DNA of 64,000 nt from Phascolarctobacterium_A sp034086985 (GTDB taxonomy: Bacteria; Bacillota; Negativicutes; Acidaminococcales; Acidaminococcaceae), in contig JAXDZG010000022.1 of NCBI GenBank assembly GCA_034086985.1, forward strand, positions 242,991 to 306,990, in the 5' to 3' direction. Made by a program: the position numbers and the translations under genes. The notes below the pieces were generated by a model. That model searched no databases and was not told the origin of the DNA. It saw only the letters and a program-made list of their open reading frames with translations. Positions 16,645 through 26,172 of the stretch are shown here, in pieces (position 1 is the first letter of the stretch; every line of letters starts with the position of its first letter).

Positions 16645-17475
16645 TTACAAATTACGGGTCAGGCACTCCATAACCATCATGTTGCTCACCACACCAATGC
16701 CGCCGGGTACAGGAGTAAAGGCACTGGCCTTATCGGCCACCGCCGGGTCCACATCACCCACCAGCTTATCGCCTACAGCGTTGATGCCCACATCCACGAT
16801 GACTACGCCCTCTTTCACCATTTCAGGTTGCACAAAGCAAGGCTTACCCACCGCAGCTACAATCACATCGGCGCTCTTAAGCATCTCAGGCAAATTTTGC
16901 GTACGGGAATGGCACACCGTCACAGTAGCGTTCTTTTGCAAAAGCAGCACCGCCACGGGCTTGCCCACCACATTGCTACGCCCGATAACCACCACATTTT
17001 TGCCCTCCAGCTCGATGCCATAATGCTCCAGCGTGGCCATGCAAGCTCTGGGCGTGCAGGCCGCCCACTTGCTGCGACCCATGAATACATCGCCGCTGTT
17101 TTGGGGATTGAGGCAGTCCACATCCTTGTTAGGCGAAACCGCCGCACCCACAGCATCACCATTAATATGCTTAGGCATGGGCATCATGGGCAGAATGCCT
17201 GTCACATAACGGTTACGGTTCAGCTTTTTCACTACCCCGATAACCTCTTCTTCAGTGGCGGTGCCCGGTAATTCGATTACCTTGGCGGCACCGCCCAAGC
17301 CTTCGATTAACTTTACTAACCTGCCCTTGTACACATGGGAAGCAGGGTCCTCCCCCACAACCACAATAGCCAGTGTTACCAAAAGACCTCGCTGTTTAGC
17401 TGCAGCTATTTTTTCTATTATCATCTCACGGTACACATCAGCAACAGGCTTTCCCCTCATTAACGTAGTTTCCAT
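16645..17475 (-). CDS. folD: FolD-family methylene-THF dehydrogenase (cyclohydrolase residues altered)
   Basis: 276 residues, typical FolD length, with the two-domain layout: GEDPASHVY, DVDCLNP with the conserved Asp120, VVIGRSNVVGKPVA (NADP Rossmann) and TPVPGGIG. In E. coli FolD the catalytic Lys54 lies four residues after the conserved Tyr; here the residue four after Tyr49 is Leu53. The Gln of the VQLPLP motif is Met (PMMPMP), and the usual GPMT after PGG(V/I)G is GVVS. The protein therefore probably lacks cyclohydrolase activity and may keep only dehydrogenase activity. It follows fhs, linking it to one-carbon flow. A separate cyclohydrolase (FchA) is predicted elsewhere. Confidence 0.85.
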   Translation of the reverse strand: METTLMRGKPVADVYREMIIEKIAAAKQRGLLVTLAIVVVGEDPASHVYKGRLVKLIEGLGGAAKVIELPGTATEEEVIGVVKKLNRNRYVTGILPMMPMPKHINGDAVGAAVSPNKDVDCLNPQNSGDVFMGRSKWAACTPRACMATLEHYGIELEGKNVVVIGRSNVVGKPVAVLLLQKNATVTVCHSRTQNLPEMLKSADVIVAAVGKPCFVQPEMVKEGVVIVDVGINAVGDKLVGDVDPAVADKASAFTPVPGGIGVVSNMMVMECLTRNL

Positions 17476-17522
17476 TGCATTTCACCTCAAAAACCTTTAA
17501 AACAAGTGACCATTGGTAAAGC

Positions 17523-19193
17523 TTAGAACAGGCCGCTGATGACGCCCTCATCACTAACGTCTATCTTCTCGGCAGCCGGCACCTTGGGCAGACCGGGCAT
17601 GGTCATAATATCGCCGGTCAGCACTACCACAAAGCCTGCACCTGCGGCAATGCGGCAGTTTTTAATAGTAATAGTAAAGCCGCTGGGACGACCAAGCAGA
17701 GTTTGGTCATCGGAGAAGGAGTATTGGGTTTTGGCCATGCACACAGGCAAATTACCATAGCCCAAGGTCTCAAATTCCTTCAACGCCTTATCAGCTTCTT
17801 TAGTATAGTTTACACCATCAGCACCGTAGATTTCCTTAGCGATGGTTTCAATCTTAGCCTTCAGGGGGATATCCAGCTCATAAATGGGCTTAAAGTCGGC
17901 CTTGCCGCTTTCAGCAAGGGCCACAACCTCCTTAGCCAGCTCAATGCCGCCCTCGCCGCCTTTGGCAAAGACGTCGGACAGGGCTACATTGACGCCATGC
18001 TTAGCGCAGTGCTCACGCACTGCCTCCAGCTCCTCGGCGGTATCCTGAGCGAAAATATTGATAGCGACCACAGCAGGAACGCCGAACTTCTTCACATTCT
18101 CAATGTGCTTTTCTAAGTTGCACAAGCCCGCCTTGACAGCCTCCACGTTGGGAGTCTTCAAGTCGGTCTTGGGCACACCACCGTGCATTTTCAATGCACG
18201 CACGGTTGCCACGATAACCACTGCATCGGGCTTCAGGCCTGCATAGCGGCACTTAATATCAAAGAATTTTTCTGCGCCCAAATCAGCACCAAAGCCTGCT
18301 TCAGTAATGGTATAATCGGCCAACTTCATGCAGGTCTTGGTAGCCATAACGCTATTGCAGCCATGGGCAATATTGGCAAAGGGACCGCCATGGATAATAG
18401 CAGGCACATTTTCCAAGGTTTGCACAAGGTTGGGCTTAATCGCATCCTTCAAGAGAGCTGCCATAGCACCATGAGCCTTGATTTGGCCGGCGGTAACAGG
18501 ATTGCCGCTGTAATCATAGGCCACGATAATCTTGCTCAGACGCTCCTTCAGGTCGTGCAGGCTACTAGCTAAGCAGAGAATAGCCATAACCTCGCTGGCT
18601 ACAGTGATGTCAAAGCCATCCTGACGGGGTACGCCATGAGCCTTGCCGCCTAGGCCTACCACGATATTGCGCAGCTCGCGGTCATTCATATCTACTACGC
18701 GCTTCCATACAATGCGGCGCGGGTCAATATTCAACGCATTGCCCTGTTGGATATGGTTATCCAGCATAGCGCTCAGCAGCATGTGAGCGCTGGTAATAGC
18801 GTGGAAGTCACCGGTAAAATGCAGGTTAATATCCTCCATGGGCACTACTTGGGAATAGCCACCGCCGGCAGCGCCACCCTTGATGCCCATGCAGGGACCC
18901 AGTGAGGGCTCACGCAGAGCCACAATAACCTTCTTGCCAATCTTGTGCAGGCCTTGAGCCAGGCCTACAGTGGTGGTGGACTTGCCTTCGCCAGCCGGGG
19001 TCGGAGTAATAGCGGTAACAAGCACCAGCTTACCGGGCTTTTCTGTTTCCATGCGACGAATTAAGTCCATGGAAAGCTTCGCTTTATAGCGGCCGTATAA
19101 TTCAATATCCTCCTCGCTGATGCCTAGCTTAGCAGCCACATCAGTGATTTTTTGCATTTTCGCTTGTTGAGCAATTTCAATATCAGATAACAT
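17523..19193 (-). CDS. fhs: Formate-tetrahydrofolate ligase
   Basis: 556 residues, the usual size. The ATP-binding motif TPTPAGEGKSTTTVGL is at about residues 64-79, and EPSLGPCMGIKGGAAGGG follows. The enzyme makes 10-formyl-THF from formate, THF and ATP, feeding purine synthesis and the methyl branch of one-carbon metabolism. GAGGAGGTAGG precedes the ATG. It is the first gene of an operon with folD and vanZ. Confidence 0.97.
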   Translation of the reverse strand: MLSDIEIAQQAKMQKITDVAAKLGISEEDIELYGRYKAKLSMDLIRRMETEKPGKLVLVTAITPTPAGEGKSTTTVGLAQGLHKIGKKVIVALREPSLGPCMGIKGGAAGGGYSQVVPMEDINLHFTGDFHAITSAHMLLSAMLDNHIQQGNALNIDPRRIVWKRVVDMNDRELRNIVVGLGGKAHGVPRQDGFDITVASEVMAILCLASSLHDLKERLSKIIVAYDYSGNPVTAGQIKAHGAMAALLKDAIKPNLVQTLENVPAIIHGGPFANIAHGCNSVMATKTCMKLADYTITEAGFGADLGAEKFFDIKCRYAGLKPDAVVIVATVRALKMHGGVPKTDLKTPNVEAVKAGLCNLEKHIENVKKFGVPAVVAINIFAQDTAEELEAVREHCAKHGVNVALSDVFAKGGEGGIELAKEVVALAESGKADFKPIYELDIPLKAKIETIAKEIYGADGVNYTKEADKALKEFETLGYGNLPVCMAKTQYSFSDDQTLLGRPSGFTITIKNCRIAAGAGFVVVLTGDIMTMPGLPKVPAAEKIDVSDEGVISGLF

Positions 19194-19311
19194 AACCTAC
19201 CTCCTCAATATGCTTGGTAAAATCATGAATATAATAAAGCAGGGTTATCCTATAGCATTCTGCTTAGAGCCCGTTTTTTCCTGCCATAAGCCAAAATAAT
19301 TCTGTATACTT

Positions 19312-21336
19312 TTAGTTAAACCATACCTCAACCGTAGTCCCCTCGGCTACCTCCGTGCCGGGCGCCGGACGTTGCTGGTAAGCAATACCGCTACCATAGG
19401 GTTTGAGACGCAAATGCCCTTGCTGCAACAGCTCAGCTGTGTAGCGCATATCGATGCCCTTAAAATCAGGCAGCTTAACCTTGCCGTTAGGCAAGAGCAG
19501 TACCTGGGGCATTTGCTTGGGCTTGCTCTTCGCCTTGGTATCATTCATCATATCAAAGGAAGGCAGCCCCTCTCTATTAGTGGGCTGAATACCCTTAGCA
19601 ACCAAAATCTGCTGCAGCGTGTCGCGGAAGATAGGCGCGCTGACCTGAGAGCCATAGAAAGCGCCCTGGGGCCTATCCAGCATTACCAGCATGGCGTATT
19701 TAGGCTTATCCGCCGGCACAAAGCCTACGAAGGAAGCTATGTATTGGCCGACAGCATAACCGCCGCCCTCGGCTAGCTTTTCAGCTGTGCCTGTCTTACC
19801 TGCAATACGATAGCCCTTAATGGCTGCGGTTTTTCCGCCACCCTCGCTTACCACCTTTTCCATCATGGCTCGCATCTGAGATGCCACCTCAGGTGTAATC
19901 ACGTTGCGTACCACATGCTTTTGCCCTTCCCTCATAATCGTCCCATCGGGAGCCACGATTTTTTTAATAATGTAGGGCTCCAAAAGCTCGCCTCCATTGG
20001 CAATAGCACAAATCGCCCGCAGCACCTGTATAGGTGTCACCGCAATTCCCTGGCCGATGGCCATGGTGGCCACATCGGGTTCATACATCATTTTGGGATC
20101 ATACAAAATGCCGTGCTCCTCGCCTGGCAAATCAATGCCCGTGGGAGAGCCAAAGCCAAATTTTTTGGCATAGCTGATGAGCCTATCCGCACCCAAGCTC
20201 ATGCCCAGCTGTACCATGCCTGTGTTGATAGAAAACTTTATAATCGTGGAAAAGGGCACATAACCAAGGCCCTCGCCATCCCAGTTATGGATAACACGGT
20301 CCGCAATGCGAATGCTACCCGCATCGTTAAAGATGGTGTTAGGGGAAATAATGCCCTCCGTTAGGCCCATGCAACCCACTATAGGCTTAAAAACGGAGCC
20401 CGGCTCATAAATCATGGACACAGCCTTATTATTCCAAGACTCCTGACTATACTTATAAAAATGGTTGGGGTCGAAGGTAGGACGAGATGCCATGCCCAAA
20501 ATTTCGCCCGTATAGGGATCCATAATGATGGCCGCCGCACCCTTGGCATGGGTTCTGGCGATGGCATCATCCATGGCGTCCTCCAGCACATACTGCATCT
20601 TGCTGTCCAAGGTAAGATAAACCGTTGGCAGCTGCTCCTGCTTCTTATGCATATCCTGAGGATTATCACTTAAAAGGCTCCCCAAAATCTGCTGTCCTGC
20701 AGCATCCACCATTAGGGAATATTTCGTATCCTTACCCTTTAAAATATCGTTCAGCTGGTACTCTATGCCACTTAAACCCACATCATCCGTACCTATAAAG
20801 CCCAAAATTTGGGCTGCAGTACGCTTTTTGGTATAATAGCGCTTGCTTTCCTCTAAAAAATGCAGGCCTGGCAGCTTATTATCCTTAATAATCTTGCGCA
20901 CCTGCTCCTCATCCTTAGGGTCCATCGTGCGCTTAAGCCATACAAAGCGCCCGCCACCGGTGAAGATGCTGTAGAGCTTGTCCTTATCCCGCTTCAGCAC
21001 CGGCGCCAAAAGATCCGCCGCGATGCGGCGCACATCCCTTTGGGGCCTTGCCTTGCTCATCATAGGGTCGTCGCTCATTCCCTCCGGGTCCACATACAGT
21101 GAACCCGTCATAATGCTCACAGCCAGCTCCTCCCCATCGCGGTCGACGATGCGACCGCGGGGATGCTTCTGCGTCAAATCCGCCGTCAGCTGGTTTTCGC
21201 TCTGCTTGCGCAAATCATCGGCACGCACAATCTGCAGCCAGCCTAGGCGGGCAATAACGCCCACAAATACTGCCAAAAGCAAAAAGCACATCCAGCCAAA
21301 GCGAATGCGGCCATCATTCAAAGTGAATTTTTTCAT
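19312..21336 (-). CDS. ftsI: Class B penicillin-binding protein with PASTA domain (FtsI/SpoVD-like)
   Basis: 674 residues. One N-terminal membrane anchor (about 15-35), a PBP dimerisation domain, and a transpeptidase domain with the three active-site motifs: Ser314-V-F-Lys317, Ser369-I-Asn371 and Lys514-Thr-Gly516. A C-terminal PASTA domain covers about 612-674. It cross-links septal peptidoglycan with its SEDS partner FtsW. The start ATG overlaps the ftsW stop (ATGA) with GAGAGGTGG upstream, so the two are translationally coupled. Whether it is the vegetative divisome PBP or a second class B PBP cannot be settled from sequence alone. Confidence 0.9.
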   Translation of the reverse strand: MKKFTLNDGRIRFGWMCFLLLAVFVGVIARLGWLQIVRADDLRKQSENQLTADLTQKHPRGRIVDRDGEELAVSIMTGSLYVDPEGMSDDPMMSKARPQRDVRRIAADLLAPVLKRDKDKLYSIFTGGGRFVWLKRTMDPKDEEQVRKIIKDNKLPGLHFLEESKRYYTKKRTAAQILGFIGTDDVGLSGIEYQLNDILKGKDTKYSLMVDAAGQQILGSLLSDNPQDMHKKQEQLPTVYLTLDSKMQYVLEDAMDDAIARTHAKGAAAIIMDPYTGEILGMASRPTFDPNHFYKYSQESWNNKAVSMIYEPGSVFKPIVGCMGLTEGIISPNTIFNDAGSIRIADRVIHNWDGEGLGYVPFSTIIKFSINTGMVQLGMSLGADRLISYAKKFGFGSPTGIDLPGEEHGILYDPKMMYEPDVATMAIGQGIAVTPIQVLRAICAIANGGELLEPYIIKKIVAPDGTIMREGQKHVVRNVITPEVASQMRAMMEKVVSEGGGKTAAIKGYRIAGKTGTAEKLAEGGGYAVGQYIASFVGFVPADKPKYAMLVMLDRPQGAFYGSQVSAPIFRDTLQQILVAKGIQPTNREGLPSFDMMNDTKAKSKPKQMPQVLLLPNGKVKLPDFKGIDMRYTAELLQQGHLRLKPYGSGIAYQQRPAPGTEVAEGTTVEVWFN

Positions 21337-22535
21337 GAGCGCCACCTCTCATTGCGCACCATGCGCAAATTATCCCGTCGCTCCTCCGGAGCCATGGCTG
21401 CATGCTCCGCGTCCCTGGCCTCCTCATCGTACACCGATAACAAAAGGCCAATGGCGGCCATGGACAGCACCATGGAGCTGCCGCCATAGCTAATGAAAAT
21501 TAGAGGCACACCAATAACGGGCAAAATGCCGCAGACCATGGCCATATTGGCCACTGCCTGACCGATAATCAAAAAGGTCACGCCTCCGGCTAACAAAAAA
21601 CCTCGTCTATCCCTAGCGTTAATAGTAATCGTGCAAAAGGCAAAGCCCAAAAGTCCGAATAACAAAAGTAAAATCAGCGCACCAATAAAGCCATTTTCTT
21701 GACAGAAAATGGCAAAGGCAAAGTCCGTGTGGGCCTCGGGTAAATAGAAGAATTTGCCTGCTCCATGGCCCCAGTGAGTGCCTGTCAAGCCACCGCTGCC
21801 AATAGCCAGCAGGGACTGCACCATCTGATATCCCTTACCCCTAGGATCTATCCAAGGATTGAACCACACCTGTACACGCTCCATGCGATAGGTAGAAGCC
21901 AGCGTTGTCACCATAGCTCCTAGGCTACCTAACCCCACAATTCCGGCTAACTGCCACCGCGGTATGCCAGCTATAATATATACTCCCAACACAAGTGATA
22001 CAATAATCGCCGCCGTGCCCAGGTCGGGCTGCTTATACACTAGCACTGCGCAGATAAAGGTTGCTGCCAACACCATGCGATGGTCGCCCTTGGCAAAAAA
22101 GCTCACTCGCTCCCCGCGACGCAGCATCCCGCCCAGATATTTGGCTGCCAGCATAATAACTGAAAGCTTGGCAAATTCCGAAGGCTGAATAGATATAGGG
22201 CCTAAGTAAATCCACCGTGAAGCGCCTTTAGTGGCAATACCCACTGCATCCACGTAAAGCAGCATCATCAGGACAATGATAAAAAAAGCCCAAAGAGGCC
22301 TGCGATTGAGCCAAGCCTTGTAGCCCACGCGGCGCACCACAGCCATGCCGCAAAAGCCCAAAAAAGCGAAAATAAAGTAACGCTTCAAAAAGTAAATGCC
22401 ACTACCAGTCATATCCCGCGCCATCACAAAGCTAGCGCTGAAAACATTGATGCCCCCGATTAGCAAGAGCAAAAACATCACCATATAGATTAGCTGACAG
22501 GGATTTTGCCAAAACCTTAAAAAGCTCTTATTCAT
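21333..22535 (-). CDS. ftsW: SEDS-family peptidoglycan glycosyltransferase FtsW
   Basis: About 400 residues with ten predicted membrane helices. Signature segments are KGASRWIYLGPISIQPSEFAK, KQPDLGTAAI, GKGYQMVQSLLAIGSGGL, EAHTDFAFAIFCQENGF and PLIFISYGGSS. FtsW polymerises lipid II at the septum together with a class B PBP, here encoded immediately downstream with overlapping stop/start. The start is either ATG at 22535 (used here, but its GAGG is close) or an in-frame TTG nine bases upstream. It begins 15 bases after trmB. Confidence 0.93.
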   Translation of the reverse strand: MNKSFLRFWQNPCQLIYMVMFLLLLIGGINVFSASFVMARDMTGSGIYFLKRYFIFAFLGFCGMAVVRRVGYKAWLNRRPLWAFFIIVLMMLLYVDAVGIATKGASRWIYLGPISIQPSEFAKLSVIMLAAKYLGGMLRRGERVSFFAKGDHRMVLAATFICAVLVYKQPDLGTAAIIVSLVLGVYIIAGIPRWQLAGIVGLGSLGAMVTTLASTYRMERVQVWFNPWIDPRGKGYQMVQSLLAIGSGGLTGTHWGHGAGKFFYLPEAHTDFAFAIFCQENGFIGALILLLLFGLLGFAFCTITINARDRRGFLLAGGVTFLIIGQAVANMAMVCGILPVIGVPLIFISYGGSSMVLSMAAIGLLLSVYDEEARDAEHAAMAPEERRDNLRMVRNERWRS

Positions 22536-22550
22536 AAGCCTCAACCTAAA

Positions 22551-23189
22551 CTAAAAGACAACCTCGCAGAAATTAATCGGTGTGCCCAAGGCACTGAATT
22601 TCTGCTCATACTCAGTTTGTACAGCATTCTCGTATTCACTATTATGTAAATCATAGCTCAATGCAATGATCTCCAGACCAAACTCCTTGAACTCCTCCAC
22701 AGAGAAATCAAAGAGGCCACGATTATCAGTCTTAAAACGCAAATGTCCGCCCTTACCCAAAAGCTGGGCATATTTAGCCAAGAAATTGCGATGGGTCAGG
22801 CGACGCTTAGCATGGCGTGCCTTGGGCCAGGGGTCGCTAAAATTCAAATACAATTCCTTGATTTCGCCAGGCTCAAACCAGTCCAGCAAATTTTCCGCAT
22901 TGGCACAAATTATTCTTACGTTGCTAAGCTGCTTATCCTTAGCGGCCCTGCCCGGAAAATAAGCAATATCATGCTGGGTTTCAATACCGATAAAGGCCTT
23001 CTCAGGATACAGCTCCGCCATGCCGATGGTAAAGCGACCCTTGCCACAGCCGATTTCAAGGCACAGCCTTTTACCAGGAAACATTTCCTGCCAATGACCC
23101 TTATACTGCTCAATATCATGCATCAGGACATATTCATCCACAACGTCCTTCATTGCTTCTTCAATCCAAGGTTTTTTTCTTAAACGCAT
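22551..23189 (-). CDS. trmB: tRNA (guanine-N7)-methyltransferase TrmB
   Basis: 212 residues. SAM-binding motif EIGCGKGRF, then GIETQ, and the TrmB motif FSDPWPKARHAKRRLTHRNFL. It methylates G46 in the variable loop of many tRNAs. GAGGTAGGAG precedes the ATG. First gene of an operon with ftsW and the PBP. Confidence 0.95.
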   Translation of the reverse strand: MRLRKKPWIEEAMKDVVDEYVLMHDIEQYKGHWQEMFPGKRLCLEIGCGKGRFTIGMAELYPEKAFIGIETQHDIAYFPGRAAKDKQLSNVRIICANAENLLDWFEPGEIKELYLNFSDPWPKARHAKRRLTHRNFLAKYAQLLGKGGHLRFKTDNRGLFDFSVEEFKEFGLEIIALSYDLHNSEYENAVQTEYEQKFSALGTPINFCEVVF

Positions 23190-23325
23190 GCTCCTACCTC
23201 ACCAAAAATTATAATTTACCTGATATTACATTATACCTCCAAACGCAGACTTACGCACGAAAACTTTTTGTGATTCTGAGGCTAAAGGAATTTTGTATAT
23301 TTTCGCCTTAATTTTCAGTTTTTTG

Positions 23326-23354
23326 TTGCAATTTTTTATAATCTGATTTATAAT
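23326..23354 (+). promoter_or_regulatory. Promoter of cold shock protein gene
   Basis: TTGCAA (23326-23331), 17-base spacer, TATAAT (23349-23354). Leader of about 58 bases ending in AAAGGAGG. Confidence 0.75.
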
Positions 23355-23418
23355 ACTATTGAAAACTAATGCAGCTGCCGGTTCTCACAATGTCACTCAA
23401 TTAAAGGAGGCTATCAGT

Positions 23419-23658
23419 ATGATTCTTTTAGGTACAATTCACTGGTTCAATGCCGATAAGGGCTATGGCTTTATTACCACTAAGGGTGGTGAAGATATTT
23501 TTGTGCATTATTCTGCTATCAAAGCCACTGGCTACCGTACTCTTTACGAGGGGCAGGAGGTTTATTACCAAATCGTACGTGGCAAATCAGGCTTAAGTGC
23601 TATCAATGTACAGCCCTTGGCCGTACCCCATCCCCGTCCTCGTGTACGCTATCACTAA
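23419..23658 (+). CDS. Cold shock domain protein
   Basis: 79 residues. One cold-shock domain with RNP1 KGYGFI and RNP2-like IFVHYS, preceded by GTIHWFNADKG. It binds single-stranded RNA/DNA as an RNA chaperone. The ATG at 23419 is preceded by AAAGGAGG at ideal spacing. The C-terminal tail PHPRPRVRYH is an unusual basic extension. Monocistronic with its own promoter. Confidence 0.92.
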   Translation: MILLGTIHWFNADKGYGFITTKGGEDIFVHYSAIKATGYRTLYEGQEVYYQIVRGKSGLSAINVQPLAVPHPRPRVRYH

Positions 23659-23784
23659 GCTGAGCGACTCACACTTTTATTATTGATAATACTCTTAATT
23701 GCAAGACGAATATTCCAAGCAGAATACACTACATCATGGTTAAAGATAGTAAAAAAAATACACAAAATGCCACAATCGACTTGC

Positions 23785-23919
23785 ATGTTTGTAAAATTTA
23801 TGTTAAATTTAAGGGTGAAAATAGTTGGGGAGGACTGTATCCCTACAGCCCTTGGAGCCCGACCAAATATGTATAACAACCGGACGGTGGCGCCGGAAAT
23901 AACAAGGAGGTTTTCATCC
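23785..23919 (+). promoter_or_regulatory. Structured 5' leader of ABC importer operon (possible riboswitch)
   Basis: A possible promoter (TTGCAT near 23780, TTAAAT near 23803) is followed by about 110 bases of GC-rich leader. Visible pairings are GTTGGG with CCCGAC, an inner CTGTA-TCCC-TACAG hairpin, and CCGG...CCGG just before AAGGAGG. It stands out from the AT-rich surroundings. I cannot match it to a known riboswitch class. The 23659-23780 stretch before it holds nothing else I can name. Confidence 0.45.
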
Positions 23920-24951
23920 ATGTTGAAAAAAACTAGTATCGTTGCTATGGCTTGTGTATTAGCTGGTTCTATGCTCTTTGCTGGCTGCGGCGGCGGCGAA
24001 AAGAAAGCTGCTGCTCCTAAAGCTGAAGGCAATAAGCTCATCATTTACACCTCTATGAAGGAATCCCTCATTAAAGGTATCGTAACCGGCTTCGAAAAGA
24101 AGAACCCCGGCATTAAAGTAGACTATCAATCTGCTGGCGCTGGCAAGCTGATGGCTAAAATCGCTGCTGAACGTCAAAGCGGCAAGATTCTGGCTGACGT
24201 TATCTGGACCAGTGAGGTTCCTGACTTCTACAAGATGAAGAAGGAAGGCATTCTGGCTAACTACAAGAGCCCCGTATTCAAGGAAATCGTTAACCCCTTC
24301 GATGATTATGATGGCTCCTTCCATGCAGCTCGTCTGGGCACCCTGGGCATCATCATCAACACCGATAAAGTTAAAACCGCTCCTACCCAATGGGCAGATT
24401 TGAAGAAACCCGAATTCAAGAACGGCTTTGCTGTTGCTAACCCCGCTCTGAGCGGCACCGCTTACATGTCCATCGCTCTGCTGCAAAAACAATTTGGCCC
24501 CGACTTCTTCAAAGAGCTGAAGGCTAATGGCGCTCGCGTAGGCAAAGGCTCCGGCCAAGTAATCGACGACACCGCTTCCGGCGAATTGGCTGCATCCCTG
24601 GCAGTTGACTACATTACCAACGCTAAGATCGCTAAAGGCGCTCATATTAAGATGTGCTATCCGCCCGAACTGTTGGTTGTTCCTTCCCCGGTAGCTATTT
24701 TCAAAGACTCTAAGCAAATGGACGCTGCTAAGAAATTTGTTGACTACCTGCTGGGCGCTGAAGCACAACAATTGGTAGCTAACCAAGGCACCATCCCCGT
24801 TCGTGAAGACGTTAAGATTGATCCTAAGTTCCAACTGCCTTCCCCGAAGGAAGCTTTGAAGAAAGGTATCAAGGTTAACTATCTGGAGATCATCGACAGC
24901 AAAGAAAAGACTGTTAAAGAGTTCTCTGAATTAATGCAAGTTAAAAAATAA
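23920..24951 (+). CDS. ABC transporter substrate-binding lipoprotein (Fe3+/2-aminoethylphosphonate type)
   Basis: 343 residues with lipobox LFAGC (Cys23). The mature protein opens NKLIIYTSMKESLIKGIVTGFEKK and contains ADVIWTSEVPDFYKMKKEG, the pattern of the FbpA/AfuA/PhnS cluster of periplasmic-binding proteins. The paired tyrosines typical of iron-binding FbpA are not evident, so the ligand could be a phosphonate, polyamine or another solute rather than ferric iron. Start chosen at the ATG preceded by AAGGAGG. First gene of a four-gene importer operon; a hairpin separates it from the ATPase gene. Confidence 0.82.
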   Translation: MLKKTSIVAMACVLAGSMLFAGCGGGEKKAAAPKAEGNKLIIYTSMKESLIKGIVTGFEKKNPGIKVDYQSAGAGKLMAKIAAERQSGKILADVIWTSEVPDFYKMKKEGILANYKSPVFKEIVNPFDDYDGSFHAARLGTLGIIINTDKVKTAPTQWADLKKPEFKNGFAVANPALSGTAYMSIALLQKQFGPDFFKELKANGARVGKGSGQVIDDTASGELAASLAVDYITNAKIAKGAHIKMCYPPELLVVPSPVAIFKDSKQMDAAKKFVDYLLGAEAQQLVANQGTIPVREDVKIDPKFQLPSPKEALKKGIKVNYLEIIDSKEKTVKEFSELMQVKK

Positions 24952-24970
24952 GCTTTAACGCAAGCGTAAA

Positions 24971-25008
24971 AAACGGGCAGAGCGGGACTTTCCCGTTCTG
25001 CCGTTTTT
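24971..25008 (+). terminator. Attenuating terminator between binding protein and ATPase genes
   Basis: Stem ACGGGCAGAGCGGGA / TCCCGTTCTGCCGT (small mismatches) followed by TTTTTG. Placed to give excess binding protein over membrane components. Confidence 0.8.
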
Positions 25009-25080
25009 GCCTTATATAAATAATGTGTATTTTCACATCATTTATCCCATTTATCCAAATATTTTACAGGAGGTAGCCTA

Positions 25081-26172
25081 ATGGAAGATATTATCAAGGT
25101 CGAAGGTGTGGCCAAGGGCTACGGCAAACACCAAGTCCTGCAAAATTTAGATATCGCCATCAAAAAGGGTGAATGCTTCACCCTCTTGGGACCCTCAGGC
25201 TGCGGCAAAACCGTCCTCATCCGCCTCATCGCCGGTCACGAAGTGCCCGACGCAGGCAAGATTATCATCGATGAAACAGTAGTTGCCGACAGTGCTACCG
25301 GCGAATACATTCCGCCTGAGCGCCGCGGTCTAGGCATTGTGTTCCAGGATTACGCAGTATGGCCCCATATGACTGTATACGAAAACATCGCTTATCCCTT
25401 AAAGATGGAAAAACGCCCCAAGGCAGAAATCGACGAGCTGGTTATGAAAATGATCGAGGTCGTAGGCATGAAGGGCTTGGATAAGCGTCTACCCTCCGAG
25501 CTCTCCGGCGGTCAACAACAGCGTGTTGCCCTTGCTCGCGCTCTCGTAGCCGACCCCAGCGTTATGCTGCTGGACGAACCCTTGTCCAATCTGGACGCCA
25601 ATCTGCGCGAAGAAATGCGCTTTGAAATCAAAGCCCTGCAGCGTAAATTTGGCATCACCGTATTATTCGTAACCCATGACCAGGAGGTTGCTCTGGCTAT
25701 TTCCGATCGTCTGGCTATTATGGACGCCAGCGGCAATATCCGCCAAATCGGCAATCCCTACGAGATTTTCGAAAAACCTGCAGACCTTTTCGTTTTCAAA
25801 TTCATGGGCATTGCCAACTTTGTTCATGCCACTGAAAAGAACGGCAAATTCTATGTTGGCAATGGCAACCAGGAAATTCCTTGGGAAGGCCCCAAGGGCA
25901 AGGCTGCTAAATGGGTTGCGGGCTTCCGTCCCTCAGACGTAGAAATCCATCGCGAGGGCCCGGGTCTGAAAGGTATCATCCACCGCGCCAACTTCTTAGG
26001 CGCTACCATGGACTATGCCATTGACGTGGACGACCAAGCCCTGCGCACCGAAATCGAAACTCATACTGCCATCAACAATAATCTTATGTTCAAGGAAGGC
26101 GAAGAATGCTACATTACCTTCAAGGCCTTGCACTGGTTTGATGCAGAACAACTCAAGGAGGTGGAAGAATAA
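25081..26172 (+). CDS. ABC transporter ATP-binding protein (first copy)
   Basis: 363 residues. Walker A GPSGCGKT, Q-loop VFQDYAVWPHM, signature LSGGQQQR, Walker B MLLDEPLSNLD and switch His in VTHDQE are all intact. A C-terminal TOBE-like regulatory domain follows. It belongs to the PotA/FbpC/PhnT class that powers the fused permease encoded next. AGGAGG precedes the ATG and the stop codon overlaps the permease start (TAATG). Confidence 0.9.
   Translation: MEDIIKVEGVAKGYGKHQVLQNLDIAIKKGECFTLLGPSGCGKTVLIRLIAGHEVPDAGKIIIDETVVADSATGEYIPPERRGLGIVFQDYAVWPHMTVYENIAYPLKMEKRPKAEIDELVMKMIEVVGMKGLDKRLPSELSGGQQQRVALARALVADPSVMLLDEPLSNLDANLREEMRFEIKALQRKFGITVLFVTHDQEVALAISDRLAIMDASGNIRQIGNPYEIFEKPADLFVFKFMGIANFVHATEKNGKFYVGNGNQEIPWEGPKGKAAKWVAGFRPSDVEIHREGPGLKGIIHRANFLGATMDYAIDVDDQALRTEIETHTAINNNLMFKEGEECYITFKALHWFDAEQLKEVEE

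Noticed and set aside
23812..23919. SAM-I (S-box) riboswitch identity of the importer leader
   Set aside because: A CAACCGG-ACGGTG stretch is suggestive, but the conserved S-box junction segments are absent, so only an unassigned structured leader is claimed.
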